Shown: positions 17,410-26,283, numbered from the stretch's first letter. The stretch: DNA of 64,000 bases from Austwickia sp. TVS 96-490-7B (GCF_019331795.1 NZ_JAHPZL010000001.1:114617-178616); one strand, 5' to 3'. The notes: generated by a model from the letters alone, not told the origin. Numbers and translations: made by a program.

Positions 17410-18615
17410 TCAATAGCTCCTATGAACGAGATCGACATACTTCTCGTTAGGGATATTCAGCCCACGCAGCAATCCCCGCAAGAGAATGACTGCTTGGTCC
17501 CCAGCGTCCGCGCCCGGGTCCGTCCAGCTCGTCGGCTGGATCACTTCGACACGTCGGAGTTCATCTGTCCGTAAGGGCACGGGCTGGAAGGAGATGTCAT
17601 CGGAGTTAAGCGACGCTCCACGCAGATGCGTGAGATGCACCCCGACGCGCCATTCGCCCTGGTATCCGGTGGAGGTGCCAACGTGGTGCACCAGGTTCAG
17701 GCATTGAGCAACGAAGGCCACAACCGAGTTGATAGGCACATAGAAGCCCGGTCCGGAAGGGCAAGTCCGGTGCGTGGAAGCTCCGCCGTATACCGCCTTC
17801 ACGATGAAATTGTCAGCGATACCGACTTGCGCGAGGTCGCGTTCATCGGAGGCGCTCACAGCATCTGTGTGCGATCGCAGACCCACGCCGCTCGGGTCAT
17901 GTGCGTTGTACGTGCAGCCAGCGAGCAACTCGTATGAAGGGGACTGGCGCAGGTTAGCCAGGACGTTCCGCAGCTCATCCATCTCAATGGGTTTAGCGAG
18001 GACCGGCGCGCATGGCTGCGCCACGAAGTAGACGTGGCCGTTGCCAGTGGGCATGTCCTCCACGAAGTCATCCAGCGGGTCGTTTCGCACGAGGTCGTCG
18101 AGGATCTGCCCGAACTTCTCCTCTGCGTTCTCGCGAGCCTGGATGAGTCGGCGGACCTCGGGATCTGCGAGCTTGCGCTTGCCATCGCTGGAGCGGCCCC
18201 AGTAGCTCCCGTCGACCATGTGCGGCGCAACGGGTGAAGCCGGCACAGAGACGATGAGCACGTGCTTGCCGTCGTCATCCGGGCACGGGATAGGCGGGTT
18301 CAGCACAGGAGACAGCGGCGGGGTGACACGAGTTGCCGCCACCTGCGAGATGCGCGTCTCAAAGTTCGTGAGGTCACACCCGACGACCTCGAAGGACTTG
18401 TCAGCCACGCCGTAGACGAGCAGGCCGCCATCAACGCTGAGGGAAGCCAGATCCTTAGCCAGCTCGACGTTCGAGGCCTTGCTTGACTGCGACGGCATCT
18501 CCTTCACCTCGCACCACTGCGTCTCACTCAGGAGTCCGCCCGCGGCGGCGGCCTTGAGCTCTTGCCACGTCGACAGCGAGGTGAGCGGTCGGCCGGGACC
18601 GAGGTAGTAGCTCAT
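17410..18615 (-). CDS. AlbA_2 (Schlafen-like) domain protein
   Basis: The 401-residue protein starts with an AlbA_2-type domain (about residues 30-150): E-V-K-E-M-P-S, then N-V-E-L-A-K-D-L-A-S-L-S-V-D-G-G-L-L-V-Y-G-V, the pattern of divergent AAA-4/Schlafen domains that bind nucleic acid. The C-terminal two-thirds are unassigned and lack membrane segments. Such proteins occur as regulators and in anti-phage loci. The neighbouring PD-(D/E)XK-like gene and flanking MITEs suggest an accessory island. Confidence 0.7.
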   Translation of the reverse strand: MSYYLGPGRPLTSLSTWQELKAAAAGGLLSETQWCEVKEMPSQSSKASNVELAKDLASLSVDGGLLVYGVADKSFEVVGCDLTNFETRISQVAATRVTPPLSPVLNPPIPCPDDDGKHVLIVSVPASPVAPHMVDGSYWGRSSDGKRKLADPEVRRLIQARENAEEKFGQILDDLVRNDPLDDFVEDMPTGNGHVYFVAQPCAPVLAKPIEMDELRNVLANLRQSPSYELLAGCTYNAHDPSGVGLRSHTDAVSASDERDLAQVGIADNFIVKAVYGGASTHRTCPSGPGFYVPINSVVAFVAQCLNLVHHVGTSTGYQGEWRVGVHLTHLRGASLNSDDISFQPVPLRTDELRRVEVIQPTSWTDPGADAGDQAVILLRGLLRGLNIPNEKYVDLVHRSY

Positions 18616-18683
18616 GCTGACAGGATGCCACTTGGCGCAAGTGTTACTGACGCGTTATCGCTAGAGACTTCCGCGGGAATGAC

Positions 18684-18727
18684 GAAGGCCCCGGAGCTCA
18701 CGTAGTTCGGTGAGTTCCGGGGCCTTC
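18684..18727. terminator. Hairpin terminator next to tRNA-Ser
   Basis: GAAGGCCCCGGA-type arm at 18684-18700 pairs with its complement ending at 18727 across a short loop. It lies immediately 3' of the minus-strand tRNA gene. Confidence 0.7.
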
Positions 18728-18734
18728 CCATGGG

Positions 18735-18821
18735 CGGTGGCGGTGGGATTTGAACCCACGGTGGAGTTGCCCCCACACACGCTTTCGAGGCGTGCTCCTT
18801 TGGCCGCTCGGACACGCCACC
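18735..18821 (-). tRNA. tRNA-Ser (anticodon CGA)
   Basis: The 87-nt gene folds as a type II tRNA. Acceptor GGTGGCG pairs with CGCCACC, the anticodon loop is CTCGAAA with CGA, there is a long variable arm (GTGGGGGCAACTCCAC), and the T stem is GTGGG/CCCAC with loop TTCAAAT. The discriminator base is G and CCA is not encoded. Confidence 0.97.
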
Positions 18822-18877
18822 GCCGCCCAGGGTACTAGAGCAGACGTGGAGTGTGAAATCCGTTCGGCTGCTGTTGT

Positions 18878-19414
18878 TCACCGGAGACCGTGGAAGAAGT
18901 CCCACAGCAGTTGCGCGCATTCGGCTTCCCGCACTCCGCCGACCACTTCCACCCGATGCAGGACGTGTCGGTCTCGTACGACGTCCCAGACCGAGCCGCA
19001 GGCTCCTGCTTTGGGGTCCCAGGCTCCCAGCACGATCCGGTCGAGGCGGGCCAGTGAGGCGGCGCCAGCACACATCGGGCAGGGTTCCAGGGTGACGACG
19101 AGGGTGCAGCCGTCGAGGCGCCACCGGCCCAGGGTGGCTGCGGCCTGGCGTAAAGCGACGATTTCGGCGTGTCCGGTGGGGTCGCCGTCGACTTCTCGGC
19201 GGTTGGCTCCTGAGCCGATGACGGCCCCGTCAGGATCGACAACGACTGCGCCGATGGGGATGTCACCGGTACGGCCGGTGGCGACGGCCAGGTCCAGTGC
19301 CTGCCCCATCCAGTCGTCGTACCGTCGTGGCGTTCCCGGCCCGGCGGGTCGGCGGGGGCGCCTGTCGACGTGAGAACTCTCGGTTGCGCTGCTCACACGG
19401 TAAGTTTTGCTCAT
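18878..19414 (-). CDS. tadA: tRNA-specific adenosine deaminase TadA
   Basis: Converts A34 to inosine in tRNA-Arg(ACG). The zinc site is visible: H82-A-E84 supplies His and the proton-shuttling Glu, and P-C112-P-M-C115 supplies two Cys. The first about 35 residues (Arg/Pro-rich) are longer than in most TadA proteins. The upstream ATG (19414) overlaps the start codon of the divergent upp gene within one CATG. Translation is therefore more likely to start internally, for example at Met36 (19309), leaving room for promoters. Confidence 0.93.
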   Translation of the reverse strand: MSKTYRVSSATESSHVDRRPRRPAGPGTPRRYDDWMGQALDLAVATGRTGDIPIGAVVVDPDGAVIGSGANRREVDGDPTGHAEIVALRQAAATLGRWRLDGCTLVVTLEPCPMCAGAASLARLDRIVLGAWDPKAGACGSVWDVVRDRHVLHRVEVVGGVREAECAQLLWDFFHGLR

Positions 19415-20051
19415 GCGTGTCCACGTCGCCGATCACCCGCTCATTAATCACAAGCTCACCTATCTGCGTGACAAGAACACCGACTCCCCGACGTTCCGGC
19501 GTTTGGCGGAGGAGCTGGTGACGCTGCTGGCCTATGAGGCGACGCGGGAGGTGCGTGTCGAGCCCAAACCGATCGAGACGCCACTGTGCGCGACGACTGG
19601 CATCAAGCTGGCGGATCCCAAGCCCGTGATCGTGCCGATCCTGCGTGCCGGTTTGGGCATGTTGGAAGGCATGGTGCGGTTGTTGCCCAGCGCTGAGGTG
19701 GGTTTCCTCGGCATGGTCCGTGACGAGGAGACTTTAGAGGTCACCACGTATGCGAACCGGCTGCCGAAGTCGTTGACTGGTCGGCAGTGTTTCCTCGTCG
19801 ACCCGATGTTGGCGACAGGGCATTCGCTGGTGATGGCGATTGATTATCTGTTGCAGTTGGGTGCGGATGACATCACTGCGGTGTGTCTGCTGGCTGCCCC
19901 CGAGGGCATCGAGCACGTCAAGCAGCGCTACGAAGGCCGTGGCCTCTCAGTGAAACTCGTCGTCGGTGCTGTCGATGACCAGCTCAACGAGCAGGGGTAC
20001 ATCGTTCCCGGTCTGGGTGACGCTGGAGACCGTCTGTACGGCGTGGTCTGA
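19413..20051 (+). CDS. upp: Uracil phosphoribosyltransferase
   Basis: Pyrimidine salvage: uracil + PRPP gives UMP. ATG 19413 ([10 protein letters not shown]) gives 212 aa, the standard length. The N-terminal L-x-x-K-L-T-x-L-R-D, the L-R-A-G-L-G-M loop and the PRPP-binding segment D-P-M-L-A-T-G-H-S are present. In the usual D-P-M-L-A-T-G-G-S the second Gly is replaced by His here. Closely spaced divergent to tadA. Confidence 0.95.
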   Translation: MRVHVADHPLINHKLTYLRDKNTDSPTFRRLAEELVTLLAYEATREVRVEPKPIETPLCATTGIKLADPKPVIVPILRAGLGMLEGMVRLLPSAEVGFLGMVRDEETLEVTTYANRLPKSLTGRQCFLVDPMLATGHSLVMAIDYLLQLGADDITAVCLLAAPEGIEHVKQRYEGRGLSVKLVVGAVDDQLNEQGYIVPGLGDAGDRLYGVV

Positions 20052-20064
20052 TTCATGTCTTGGT

Positions 20065-20100
20065 GGGGCGGCGTACCGGCTAGGGTCGGTACGCCGCCCC
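20065..20100. terminator. Terminator downstream of upp
   Basis: GGGGCGGCGTACCG at 20065-20078 pairs with CGGTACGCCGCCCC at 20087-20100 (14 bp, 8-nt loop), 14 nt after the upp stop and before the convergent gene. Confidence 0.8.
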
Positions 20101-20136
20101 GTCGGTGATCGGTGTCGTCCCCGGGCGGGAGACAGC

Positions 20137-20688
20137 TCACGGGTGCTCCACCGGCAGGTGCCACACATGTCGACCATCACCGGCGTATCCACTGACCTGC
20201 CATCCCTGAGCGTCTAAAGCCGTCTCGATGGCGTCGCCTTTCACGACGACAGCGTGGTCCGTGTCCGGGTCCAGGTGAGCATCCAGGATCTGCCGGATCA
20301 GACCGGCGAAGGCCGGGCTGCCATGGAAACGTGGCAGCACCGCCCGTTGCGTGAGCGCGAGCCGACCGGAAGCATCTCGGACGACGTCCACCCCGGCCAC
20401 GGGATGCCCGCGATGATCGTGCGCCATGACCAGTTCAAAACTGTCTTCCACTAGGGCCGTGTTGATCCAGTCCTCTTGGTCGAGTCGTCCCTGCTCACGG
20501 TGGCTGTCGTGGATGAGTCGCTTGAGCGTGCCAGCCTGCCACAGCGACTGCTGCCCGTGGTGTCGCGTCCCGGACCAGGTGGACAGGGGCGGGGTGATCA
20601 TCTCTGCGGAGGCGCCAGATGGTCCGGTGGGCAGGTCGGTGCCGACCGGGTGGGGTTGCCGCCGGGTCGGGATGGTGGGCTGAAGCAT
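20137..20688 (-). CDS. Uncharacterised protein under a cobalamin riboswitch
   Basis: ATG 20688 is chosen as start because GAGGAG lies 8 nt upstream; the longer frame to 20850 runs through the riboswitch. This gives 183 aa. The N-terminal 40 residues are Pro/Thr-rich, and the rest is a single soluble mixed domain (V-E-D-S-F-E-L-V-M-A-H-D, later D-H-A-V-V-V-K-G-D) slightly reminiscent of acetyltransferase folds. No family is recognised. The riboswitch links its expression to vitamin B12 status. A role in B12-dependent or B12-sparing metabolism is inference. Confidence 0.65.
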   Translation of the reverse strand: MLQPTIPTRRQPHPVGTDLPTGPSGASAEMITPPLSTWSGTRHHGQQSLWQAGTLKRLIHDSHREQGRLDQEDWINTALVEDSFELVMAHDHRGHPVAGVDVVRDASGRLALTQRAVLPRFHGSPAFAGLIRQILDAHLDPDTDHAVVVKGDAIETALDAQGWQVSGYAGDGRHVWHLPVEHP

Positions 20689-20789
20689 CTCGCTAGCTCC
20701 TCGGTAGCGCCGTCCCCAGGCGTAGGGCACCGGGATACGTCGACCGAGAGCGGTCGCCACCCGGATCCCTACCTCGGGGATCGATGGGT

Positions 20790-20935
20790 CATCGACGGTC
20801 AGGCGACCGGACTGAGTCGAGTCTGGCGTCACACCGAACTCGAACATCACCGTTGCGGGACAGCGCCGGATTCACACCGGCTTCGCTGAGCAGTCGATAG
20901 GCCACAGGTCTGCGGCCGCCCCCACCGTAACACCC
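20790..20935 (-). promoter_or_regulatory. Cobalamin (B12) riboswitch
   Basis: Read on the minus strand, the leader contains the B12 core: TTACGGTGG at the 5' side, then GCGAAGCCGGTGTGAATCCG, then GCGCTGTCCCGCAACGGTGA (the B12 box), and the 3' closing segment CAGTCCGGTCGCCTGACCGTC. Order and spacing match the class. It ends about 100 nt before the ATG at 20688, enough space for an expression platform. Confidence 0.9.
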
Positions 20936-21075
20936 GATCATCTCGCTGACCTGGTGGTTCAAAGCCTGTTCGCGTCGCTCAGACAAACGACGTCTCAGCA
21001 CCAGGAGATGTCAGAGGGCCGGTCCGGAGCCACGCTATCGCATGCTTCAACCGGACCGGCCCTTGATCTATGACG

Positions 21076-23637
21076 TCAGACTTGACGTCTGGTATTCCTG
21101 AAGTGTCGATGTTGGCTAGCCACGAGTAACAACACGCCCGCCACCATTGCCGTCAACCCTGGCAACAGCAGATCCCAGACACCAATCGCACCGGTGTACG
21201 GCAAGGTCTGATCCGCCGTGGCTTCTTGATCCCCGCCAGGACCAGACGTCGGACTTGGGGGTGTCGGTGCGGGCGGTTGAGGCGCATCTCCAGGGATCTG
21301 CGCGACAACTTTGGTGACTGTGGTCGCGACGCCGACATCAGTAGTCGTAGAACGGCCATCGCTGAGGGTTGCAGTCACCTGACCGCTGCCTAGCGCCATC
21401 GGCTTGTCAGCGCTGCCATCAATGACCAATCGCCCTTGCGCATCGGTGCGCCCGGTGAACACCGTCCCTGCCGCGTCTGTGAATGAAACATCAGCGTTAC
21501 GGATCGGATTGCCTTGAGCGTCACGCACGACCACATCGATCCCGGCAAACATCTCACCGAAATCCAAGCTGCCTAACGTCGCTGCATCTGCTCCCAAGAC
21601 TGGACCGGTCAACTGAAGCGCCGACGCAGTCTCAGGAACATCCACCACGATCCGTCGATCAGCACTTCCATCCTTATCGTTGGTTGGATACATCCCACGC
21701 GGCAAGGTTGATGAAATCAGGCGCAACTGATACATCCCCGGCATGATCCCAGGAAAACTGAATACCCCAGCCCTGGTCGTCGCAGCGCCCAACTGGACAT
21801 CATCGCTAGTACCAAATGTGCCGTCAGGCCCAGCGGACCCCAGTTCAAGCCGGACACCATCCATGACCAGTTCACCGGCATCCAGACGGCCGTTACGGTT
21901 GCTGTCCTTAAACACCGCCCCAGACAGCGTTACCGCCACCGTGAAGTTTCTTACCGGCGATACCGGGCTGACTGGCCCATCCGGCATCTTTTGGACTGCT
22001 TTTATCCGCTGCCCCCCGAACGGCAACTGTGAAGACCGACAAGACCATTTCCCATCGAAACCCACTAACGCCGTACACAACACGGCCCCATCAGTCACAT
22101 TAGTCACACTCACCTGGGCGCCCGGCTTTCCAGTCCCAGTGATCTGGGGAGTCCTCCCCGCAAAACCTCCCTCAGCAGGAGTCAGAATCACCGGAGCGGG
22201 CAACGCAGGTAGCTCTATCGTGAACGTGGTCGATACCGAGCCGGATTCCAGCGCACCAGGGCTATTTGCTCGCTGCGTCGCGGTATACGTGTGAACACCT
22301 GCGGACAAATCCGCAAGAGGAGTACACGACCACCGCCCATCTGGACCCACCACAGCCGTACACACCACCGCGCCGCCAGAACGCACAGTGATGACACTGC
22401 CAATAGTCCCTGTCCCCAATGCCACCGGACGCACCGTATCCCGCACCACTGATCCATTCACTGGACCTGTCAACGTCGGAGCCGCTACCACGGGTGGAGA
22501 CGGAGGCGGTGCAGTAATCATGAAGGTCGTCGTCACCGCCGCAGACTCCGGATCCTGACCGAATTGCTGCGTTGCACTGTAGGTAACTTCACCCTGCGAA
22601 AGATCACTAGACGGACTACAGGACCACGATCCATCGGGCGCGACGAGAGCGGTGCAAATAATGTTTCCGCCACGACGCACACTAACTGTCCACCCCGGAG
22701 TGCCCCTCCCCGAGGCCGTTGGCCGCAATGAAGACGTGGACGAGTTATTGGCTGGTCCCGTAATACTCAATGAAGGGATATTCCACATGATCACTACGAG
22801 ACCAGGCCCGCCCGATGAAGTGCCATTAGAAGGATCAAATCCTCCCCCAACACCTACCCCTGACATATAATTTGGATCAGTGTTACCGGGTGGAATTGCC
22901 ACGCCAGGAGAGGGAGGATCGCCAGCATTCTGCACACCCATGGCACCATTAGCTGTCGAAGACATCAGATTAAAAATTGACTGGACAGCTCCCGAACCGC
23001 CACCGCCCCCACCGGCGGCTTGGTCTCCCCCACAGTCTGGCTGATCAGCATTCGCACCTGTTCCCCCGCCACCACCGAAGACTCCACCTCCTCCTCCACC
23101 ACCAGCCCCCCCGTTCGCACCCCAGCTGTTCCCGCCTTTGCCACCTGTGAGGGACGAGCCCGATTCCCCAGGGAGGCACTCTCCTCCTGCACCAGGGGAA
23201 GTGCCACCGGCAGAAAGATTTCCTCCGCCACCGCCGCGTGATGGCCCACCTGCATCTGCAGTTTCACCGCCACCACCTCCACCCTGACCAGCAGCTGAGG
23301 GAGCGGAACCACCTCCGCCACCGGCTATCACTAAATAGTGGGCCGCATCTGGGGATGCCCCCATAAAAACACCGGAGTATCCTCCCCCACTAGCGCCTAT
23401 GCCAGTGTCATCGACAGGGGTCTCATTGGCTAGCACATGCCGCCCCCCGGCACCCCCTCCCCCATATGTGGAACCAAGTGCCAATTGACCGCCTGCAGGT
23501 TTACCCCCGCCTCCAACATTGACCGTGAGCGTGTCTTGACTCTTAATGGCACTGGAACCGTCTATCCGTATAGCCCCTTCTGAAAATCCCCACGAGCCTC
23601 CCCCATGGCCAGTGTCAGCATTCTTGGCGAGGCAGAC
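21076..23637 (-). pseudogene. LPXTG surface protein, glycine-rich plus Ig-like and SdrD-B-like domains, 5'-truncated
   Basis: Cell-wall protein of at least 850 codons. The order is a Gly-rich region (first 210 residues), three Ig-like modules of about 85 residues that share S-V-I-T-V-R-S-G-G-x-V-V-C-T-A-type strands, an SdrD-B-like module (F-K-D-S-N-R-N-G-R-L-D-A-G-E), a collagen-adhesin-like module, then L-P-Y-T-G, a hydrophobic helix and R-R-x-V: a sortase anchor. The frame is open upstream of the TTG at 23484 to a TGA at 23638-23640 with good protein sequence (D-G-S-S-A-I-K-S-Q-D-T-L-T-V-N-V). No signal peptide or credible start exists. The break coincides with an IS5-like right end, so the 5' part was lost. 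Confidence 0.8.
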
Positions 23638-23739
23638 TCACAGAACTCCCCGATATCATTGCCGTCATTACCCGACTCGAGCTCTATCGACTTGGCTGGT
23701 AGCCAAGAATGACCTGGAAATGCCTCGTGAATAACGCCC
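23628..23739 (+). mobile_element. Right-end remnant of the IS5-like element
   Basis: About 112 bp match the 3' end of the transposase and the right terminus of the element at 62988-63962. The encoded tail L-P-D-I-I-A-V-I-T-R-L-E-L-Y-R-L-G-W ends in TAG, and the element ends with CCTCGTGAATAACGCCC. The rest of the element is missing. Its inner edge overlaps the truncated start of the surface protein. Confidence 0.85.
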
Positions 23740-23934
23740 TCATTTTACGAAACGGCAAATACCCCATGAATAACGCCCTTTCTACGATGGGACCTAATGC
23801 ATTACAGAAAAGTGTTTCAAGATTTACTGTAATGCAATCTTTACATTCAAAGTTTATTTTTCCGGTATTTTTTTTAATCGTCATTTAAATTTTCTTCAAG
23901 TCTTGGTTAATTAGGTAAATTTATGGTCAGCTCA
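23740..23934. other. AT-rich stretch between IS ends, with an extra right-end repeat
   Basis: A second partial right-end repeat (CCATGAATAACGCCC) lies at 23764-23778. The remaining about 155 bp are distinctly AT-rich compared with the window and code for nothing recognisable, which suggests foreign DNA or a degenerated element interior. Confidence 0.5.
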
Positions 23935-24007
23935 GGGCGTTATTCACGAGGTGTTATCGGCCCACCCCCTGCATCCCGGGCAGCAATCGATACACACCTG
24001 TCACCAT
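23935..24007 (+). mobile_element. Left-end remnant of the IS5-like element
   Basis: It starts GGGCGTTATTCACGAGG and shares CAATCGATACACACCTGTCACCAT-type sequence (23985-24007) with the left end of the element at 62988. Similarity stops at about 24007. From 24008 to 24144 no gene is seen. Confidence 0.8.
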
Positions 24008-24144
24008 GGCACCGCAGAGGCTGATCTGCGGTGATCCGGAAAATTTTGGGGCGATAGGGGTCCGAGATGGAGGGATCGGTTTCACTTTTTGTCCTTTTCT
24101 CACCTACAAAGCAAACCCACCTACGGTCCTATCGTGCTGCTTTA

Positions 24145-24256
24145 GGGCGTTATTCACGAGCGATTAGATCTTGCGCGGCATGCGTGCCGGAGATACTTGC
24201 GGCTTGCAAGCTTCTAGATATTCATTAAAAGGGCGAATCGCTCATGAATAACGCCC
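24145..24256 (-). mobile_element. 112-bp MITE, copy 3
   Basis: Ends GGGCGTTATTCACGAGCG and CGCTCATGAATAACGCCC, flanked by TTA at 24142-24144 and 24257-24259. Same length and same interior layout as copy 2. It interrupts the arsC-like frame. Confidence 0.9.
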
Positions 24257-24434
24257 TTACCTGTCCTGGGTTAATGGTTTCTGCTGGCACCGAGCCAGCA
24301 GATCGCACTTCGATTGCTCCTGCTAAGAGATGCCGGAGGTACGCCGCAGCCATCTGTGAACGCCCCGCATTGTGGATGACAGGCAAAAAAACACAGACGG
24401 CAGCGCTGAGGAGCCTGGTGAGGGGGCATGTCAA
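24257..24434 (-). pseudogene. arsC: Arsenate reductase (ArsC, low-Mr phosphatase type) fragment cut by a MITE
   Basis: The frame contains H-N-A-G-R-S-Q-M-A-A-A-Y-L-R and E-V-R-S-A-G-S-V-P-A-E-T-I-N-P, typical of thioredoxin-coupled ArsC. It then enters the MITE after about 58 residues and stops at 24225. No continuation is found beyond the MITE. The N-terminal strand before H-N-A-G-R-S reads V-F-L-P-V-I over a poly-T tract instead of the usual catalytic-Cys loop V-C-V-H-N, so an indel probably destroyed the nucleophile as well. It begins with TTG overlapping the upstream gene by 4 bp. Confidence 0.75.
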
Positions 24435-24664
24435 CGGCTCAGCAGGGCTACGATTTCGTCCTGCTTAGGGACTCGCCCAGAGACCAGCACTTCCTCATCG
24501 ACGACCAGACCAGGGGTCGACATGATCCCGTATGCCGCGATGTCGGGGTAGGCAGTGACTTTTTCGATCGTGGCGTCCAAGCCCAGTCGTTGGACAGCGG
24601 CCCGGGTTTCGGCTTCTAATGTGGTGCAGTTCCGGCAACCGGGGCCGAGGATTTTGATATGCAT
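24431..24664 (-). CDS. Small thioredoxin-fold redox-active disulfide protein
   Basis: 77-aa glutaredoxin/thioredoxin-like protein with a G-P-G-C10-R-N-C13 active site and the cis-Pro loop M-S-T-P-G-L-V-V-D-E. This is the small redox-active disulfide protein 2 family, often encoded beside permeases of the DUF318/ArsP class and arsR. It may deliver electrons for arsenical reduction or help the permease. It lies 54 bp downstream of the permease gene. Confidence 0.88.
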   Translation of the reverse strand: MHIKILGPGCRNCTTLEAETRAAVQRLGLDATIEKVTAYPDIAAYGIMSTPGLVVDEEVLVSGRVPKQDEIVALLSR

Positions 24665-24718
24665 CTGGCGATCCGTTTCTGTGAGGTGGGCGGCGGGTGG
24701 TGTCGGTCTTCAAAGTGG

Positions 24719-25774
24719 TCAGGCGAAAGCGTTGAACCCAACGCCGATCACCATGATGCCCATGGCGACTGACCCGAAGAACAAGGCCAGTAGACGTGGT
24801 TTAAGGACCTGTTTGAGCAGGACAAACTCCGGGAGGGACAGCGCCACGGTGGCCATCATGAAACTCAGCACCGTTCCTGGAGCCATACCTTTGGCGTAGA
24901 GCGCTTCAGCGATGGGGACCACGCCGGCAGCGTTGGCATACAGCGGAACACCCAGCGCAGTGACGACGGGCACGGCCAGGGGGTTGCCTGGACCGGCGTA
25001 GGTCGTGAGGAAGTCTGCGGGCACCCAGCCGTGGATGAGGGCACCGACAGCGACACCGATGAAGACCCACATCCAGACTCGGCCGACGATCTGGTTGGTC
25101 TCTTCGCGGGCAGCGGCGACGCGCTCCGCCAGGGTGGGGCGGTGACCGGTGGCGTGGAGTCGTGCGGTGGGGGTGTCCCTAACGAAGTCAGCGACCTGGT
25201 CATCAAGGTCGAGGCGGGAGAACATCGCGCCGAGGATGATCGCCAGCCCCAGACCGGACACGACGTACGCCGTGGTTAGTCCCCATCCGAAAGTCTGGCC
25301 GAGCAGGATGACCGCCACTTCATTGACCAGTGGGGATGCGATGAGGAAGGTCAGCGTCACTGCCAACGGCACCCCAGCAGCGACGAATCCGATGAACAAC
25401 GGGATGGAACTGCATGAGCAGAACGGAGTGATCGCGCCAAACAGAGCTGCCAAGATCAGCGCCATGGGCAACGATCGCCCGTGCAGCCAGGTGCGCACGG
25501 ATTCGGGCCGGATGGCCGTGCGGAGCATTCCGATCACAAAGATCATCCCGAGCAGGAGCAGCAGCACTTTGCTGCTGTCATAGAGAAAGAAGTGAAGCGC
25601 TCCGGACAAACGATCGGCAAGGTTTAGGCCAGCTAGGTCGACGAAGAGCCAGGTCCACAGCTGCTCGTTGAGGGCGTAGAGCAGGACCCACGCGGCGGCG
25701 ACCAGGAGAAGCTGCACCGCGAGTCCCGAGCGGGTCGTGGTGGGCTTGGTGTCGTGTGGCAGCTCAGAAGACAC
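24719..25774 (-). CDS. Permease of the DUF318/ArsP-like family
   Basis: Predicted efflux permease with 8-9 membrane helices. The family signature T-P-F-C-S-C-S-S-I-P-L-F with two Cys (putative organoarsenical or metal ligand) is followed by F-L-I-A-S-P-L-V-N-E. GTG 25774 is the preferred start: GAGGAGG lies 5 nt upstream, and the longer frame (to 25858) would include the operator. That gives 351 aa. Divergent from arsR, it probably confers resistance to methylated or trivalent arsenicals. Substrate is inferred from neighbours. Confidence 0.85.
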   Translation of the reverse strand: MSSELPHDTKPTTTRSGLAVQLLLVAAAWVLLYALNEQLWTWLFVDLAGLNLADRLSGALHFFLYDSSKVLLLLLGMIFVIGMLRTAIRPESVRTWLHGRSLPMALILAALFGAITPFCSCSSIPLFIGFVAAGVPLAVTLTFLIASPLVNEVAVILLGQTFGWGLTTAYVVSGLGLAIILGAMFSRLDLDDQVADFVRDTPTARLHATGHRPTLAERVAAAREETNQIVGRVWMWVFIGVAVGALIHGWVPADFLTTYAGPGNPLAVPVVTALGVPLYANAAGVVPIAEALYAKGMAPGTVLSFMMATVALSLPEFVLLKQVLKPRLLALFFGSVAMGIMVIGVGFNAFA

Positions 25775-25797
25775 CGTTTCCTCCTCAGTCACCTCAC

Positions 25798-25813
25798 CAT
25801 CAATATATCGATG
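25798..25813. promoter_or_regulatory. Candidate ArsR operator
   Basis: CATCAATATATCGATG is a 16-bp near-perfect palindrome (one mismatched pair), located between the divergent arsR and permease genes, 24 bp upstream of the permease start. AT-rich palindromes of this kind are typical ArsR/SmtB sites. Confidence 0.65.
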
Positions 25814-25877
25814 GATGTCTATACGTGAGACGCTAGCCCTCATATCGACCCCCGTCAATGTGATCTAGGGTGGCCCC

Positions 25878-26255
25878 ATGACGGCGTCCCCGACCCCCAC
25901 CTCCTCGCCCTGCGTCGACCACGCCGCCGCCTTACTTCCACCAGAGCAAGCCCAGGCCCAGGCGAGCATCCTCAAAGCCCTAGCCGACCCGGTGAGACTC
26001 CGCCTGATGCACCACATCGCCGCAGCTCCTGGCGGCACCGTCTGCTCCTGCACTCTCCCTGAGGCGTTAGGGATCAGCCAACCCACGATGAGTCACCACC
26101 TGAGCCGCCTCGTCGCAGCAGGCCTGCTCACACGAGAGCGACGCGGCAGATGGGCCCATTACTCGATCGACTCCGCCGAAGTACGCCGCCAGATCGCGCA
26201 CCTCAGCAGCCTGCTTCCCCTTCCGGAAACAGACGACCCCACACCAGCCCCCTGA
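25878..26255 (+). CDS. arsR: ArsR-family metalloregulator
   Basis: 125-aa winged-helix repressor. The helical D-P-V-R-L-R-L-M-H-H-I opening, recognition helix S-Q-P-T-M-S-H-H-L and wing R-R-G-R-W-A-H-Y are all present. The metalloid site is a C-S-C motif in the segment just before the recognition helix (T-V-C-S-C-T-L-P-E-A-L), the ArsR alpha-3-type position. It should release the operator on arsenite binding and derepress the divergent permease/redox/arsC genes. Confidence 0.92.
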   Translation: MTASPTPTSSPCVDHAAALLPPEQAQAQASILKALADPVRLRLMHHIAAAPGGTVCSCTLPEALGISQPTMSHHLSRLVAAGLLTRERRGRWAHYSIDSAEVRRQIAHLSSLLPLPETDDPTPAP

Positions 26256-26283
26256 TTTACGACGGGGGCAGTTCCCCCACCTT

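Noticed and set aside
23684..23884. 66-codon minus-strand frame in the AT-rich stretch
   Set aside because: Spans an IS right end and random AT-rich DNA; no ribosome binding site or family.
24008..24144. Continuation of arsC beyond the MITE
   Set aside because: Translation of all minus-strand frames shows no ArsC C-terminal motifs, so the rest of the gene is absent, not merely interrupted.
25774..25858. Extended N-terminus of the ArsP-like permease
   Set aside because: The extension covers the palindromic operator, and a much better ribosome binding site lies before GTG 25774.
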